A DNA stretch of 5,425 bases from positions 1-5,425 of the forward strand of contig CATKZA010000146.1 in the NCBI GenBank assembly GCA_949841235.1, written 5' to 3'. Below the pieces are notes generated by a model, which saw nothing but the letters and a program-made list of their open reading frames with translations, made no database searches and was not told where the DNA came from. Below, in pieces: positions 5,163 to 5,425 of the stretch. The translations under genes and the position numbers were made by a program. Source of the stretch: an uncultured Clostridiaceae bacterium. GTDB lineage: Bacteria; Bacillota; Clostridia; Lachnospirales; Lachnospiraceae. Numbering within the stretch: position 1 is the stretch's first letter; every line of letters starts with the position of its first letter.

Positions 5163-5237
5163 ATGGTGCTGGGGTCAAAAGCAGATAGCAATGCGGCAAT
5201 CCGTAGCATCAAAAATATAAAAAGGCATGTTATCTGA
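5163..5237 (+). CDS. Possible 24-codon leader ORF (doubtful)
   Basis: ATG at 5163 through a TGA at 5235-5237 encodes 24 residues beginning MVLGSKADSNAA and ending in a basic stretch (KNIKRHVI). There is no clear ribosome binding site, and the ATG lies only about 10 nt after the predicted transcription start. The stop codon coincides with the end of the left hairpin arm (5229-5237), so ribosomes there would affect the fold. It may be chance. Confidence 0.2.
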   Translation: MVLGSKADSNAAIRSIKNIKRHVI

Positions 5238-5278
5238 TGATACATAGGTTCACGGAGGAACCTGCATATTCAGATAAC
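5229..5278 (+). promoter_or_regulatory. Leader hairpin with ACGGA loop (possible CsrA-type site)
   Basis: The outer stem GTTATCTGA (5229-5237) / TCAGATAAC (5270-5278) is 9 bp. After an internal loop the inner stem AGGTTC (5246-5251) / GAACCT (5258-5263) is 6 bp and closes the 6-nt loop ACGGAG (5252-5257). ANGGA exposed in a hairpin loop is the core CsrA recognition pattern. A second one, AAGGA (5287-5291), lies inside the Shine-Dalgarno 35 nt downstream. The hairpin ends 7 nt before that Shine-Dalgarno. The structure is seen directly; CsrA binding is inference. Confidence 0.55.
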
Positions 5279-5285
5279 CAAAGAA

Positions 5286-5293
5286 AAAGGAGG
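5286..5293 (+). promoter_or_regulatory. Shine-Dalgarno AAAGGAGG of the right-edge gene
   Basis: A near-perfect ribosome binding site, 10 nt before the ATG at 5304. Its last bases form AGGTTC (5291-5296), a second copy of the left strand of the inner leader stem. GAACCT at 5258-5263 could therefore pair here and hide the site. A perfect palindrome GTTCTAGAAC (5293-5302) fills the space up to the start codon. Confidence 0.8.
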
Positions 5294-5303
5294 TTCTAGA
5301 ACT

Positions 5304-5425
5304 ATGGCAGATATGGCAGTAAACAACAACGTAAATGCATATGCTACAACGGCGACAAAGCCGGCTACCGAAAACACCACTGCAAGTACTGCGGCAAAGA
5401 CCGAAGCTGCAGACAGCAAGAATGA
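5304..5425 (+). CDS. Unrecognised Ala/Thr/Asn-rich protein, 3'-truncated by the window
   Basis: Only the first 40 codons are visible. The sequence opens MADMAVNNNVNAYATTATKP and continues with Ala, Thr, Glu and Lys, without a hydrophobic segment, signal peptide or Cys, so a disordered cytoplasmic or exported-by-other-route N terminus is likely. It does not resemble the start of flagellin, which has a conserved coiled-coil N terminus. It is preceded by a strong Shine-Dalgarno, a structured leader and a sigma-28-type promoter, so it probably belongs to the motility regulon. FlaG-like, FlgD-like, hook-length or other accessory flagellar proteins often have such a low-complexity start, but nothing here allows a choice. 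The in-frame ATG at 5313 is less likely as start because its spacing from the Shine-Dalgarno is 19 nt. Confidence 0.8.
   Translation, partial: MADMAVNNNVNAYATTATKPATENTTASTAAKTEAADSKN

Noticed and set aside
5160..5280. Cyclic-di-GMP (GEMM) or other known riboswitch in the leader
   Set aside because: I looked for the conserved GEMM core and tetraloop-receptor elements and did not find them; only simple hairpins are visible.

Overview
The window looks like a chromosomal segment of a flagellated member of the Bacillota, most likely Lachnospiraceae. The grounds are the strong AGGAGG-type ribosome binding sites, the AT-rich spacers, the style of the encoded proteins and a SigD/sigma-28-type promoter near the right edge. 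The taxon is inferred from style, not from a marker gene.

Region by region: (1) 1-941 (+) is the 3' part of a tyrosine recombinase gene whose start lies left of the window. Positions 942-1064 carry short direct repeats and a 15-bp inverted repeat, as expected for the attachment-site end of an integrated element (phage, ICE or similar). (2) 1065-1106 is a two-way intrinsic terminator separating that element from chromosomal genes. (3) 3777-1107 (-) is a probable three-gene envelope operon, read right to left: a membrane-anchored VanY/M15B-type D-Ala-D-Ala carboxypeptidase with a long low-complexity tail, a PlsC-type acyltransferase 15 bp downstream, and after a 157-bp spacer a small membrane-anchored protein of unknown function. 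A good sigma-A promoter at 3966-3995 (-) heads the operon and the terminator at 1065-1106 closes it. (4) 3778-4104 is the divergent control region, holding the operon promoter, two palindromes, one copy of a dispersed ~39-bp repeat, and the ispE promoter. (5) 4105-4983 (+) is ispE, a kinase of the MEP isoprenoid pathway. (6) 4984-5303 is a 320-bp spacer with an AT-rich perfect dyad, a sigma-28-type promoter and a structured 5' leader. (7) 5304-5425 (+) is the start of an unrecognised Ala/Thr/Asn-rich protein that continues past the right edge.

The most interesting part is 5121-5306. A motility-type promoter is followed by a ~150-nt leader with a long hairpin that shows an ACGGA motif in its apical loop. 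A second GGA motif lies in the Shine-Dalgarno sequence. One strand of the inner stem could pair instead with sequence overlapping the Shine-Dalgarno. This resembles CsrA-type control of flagellin mRNA, but here it precedes a gene that is not flagellin. This is a prediction from sequence only.

The envelope operon and ispE both concern cell-wall and membrane supply (peptidoglycan trimming, phospholipid acylation, isoprenoid lipid carrier precursors). Their adjacency may be functional or coincidental. No rRNA, tRNA or CRISPR array was seen.
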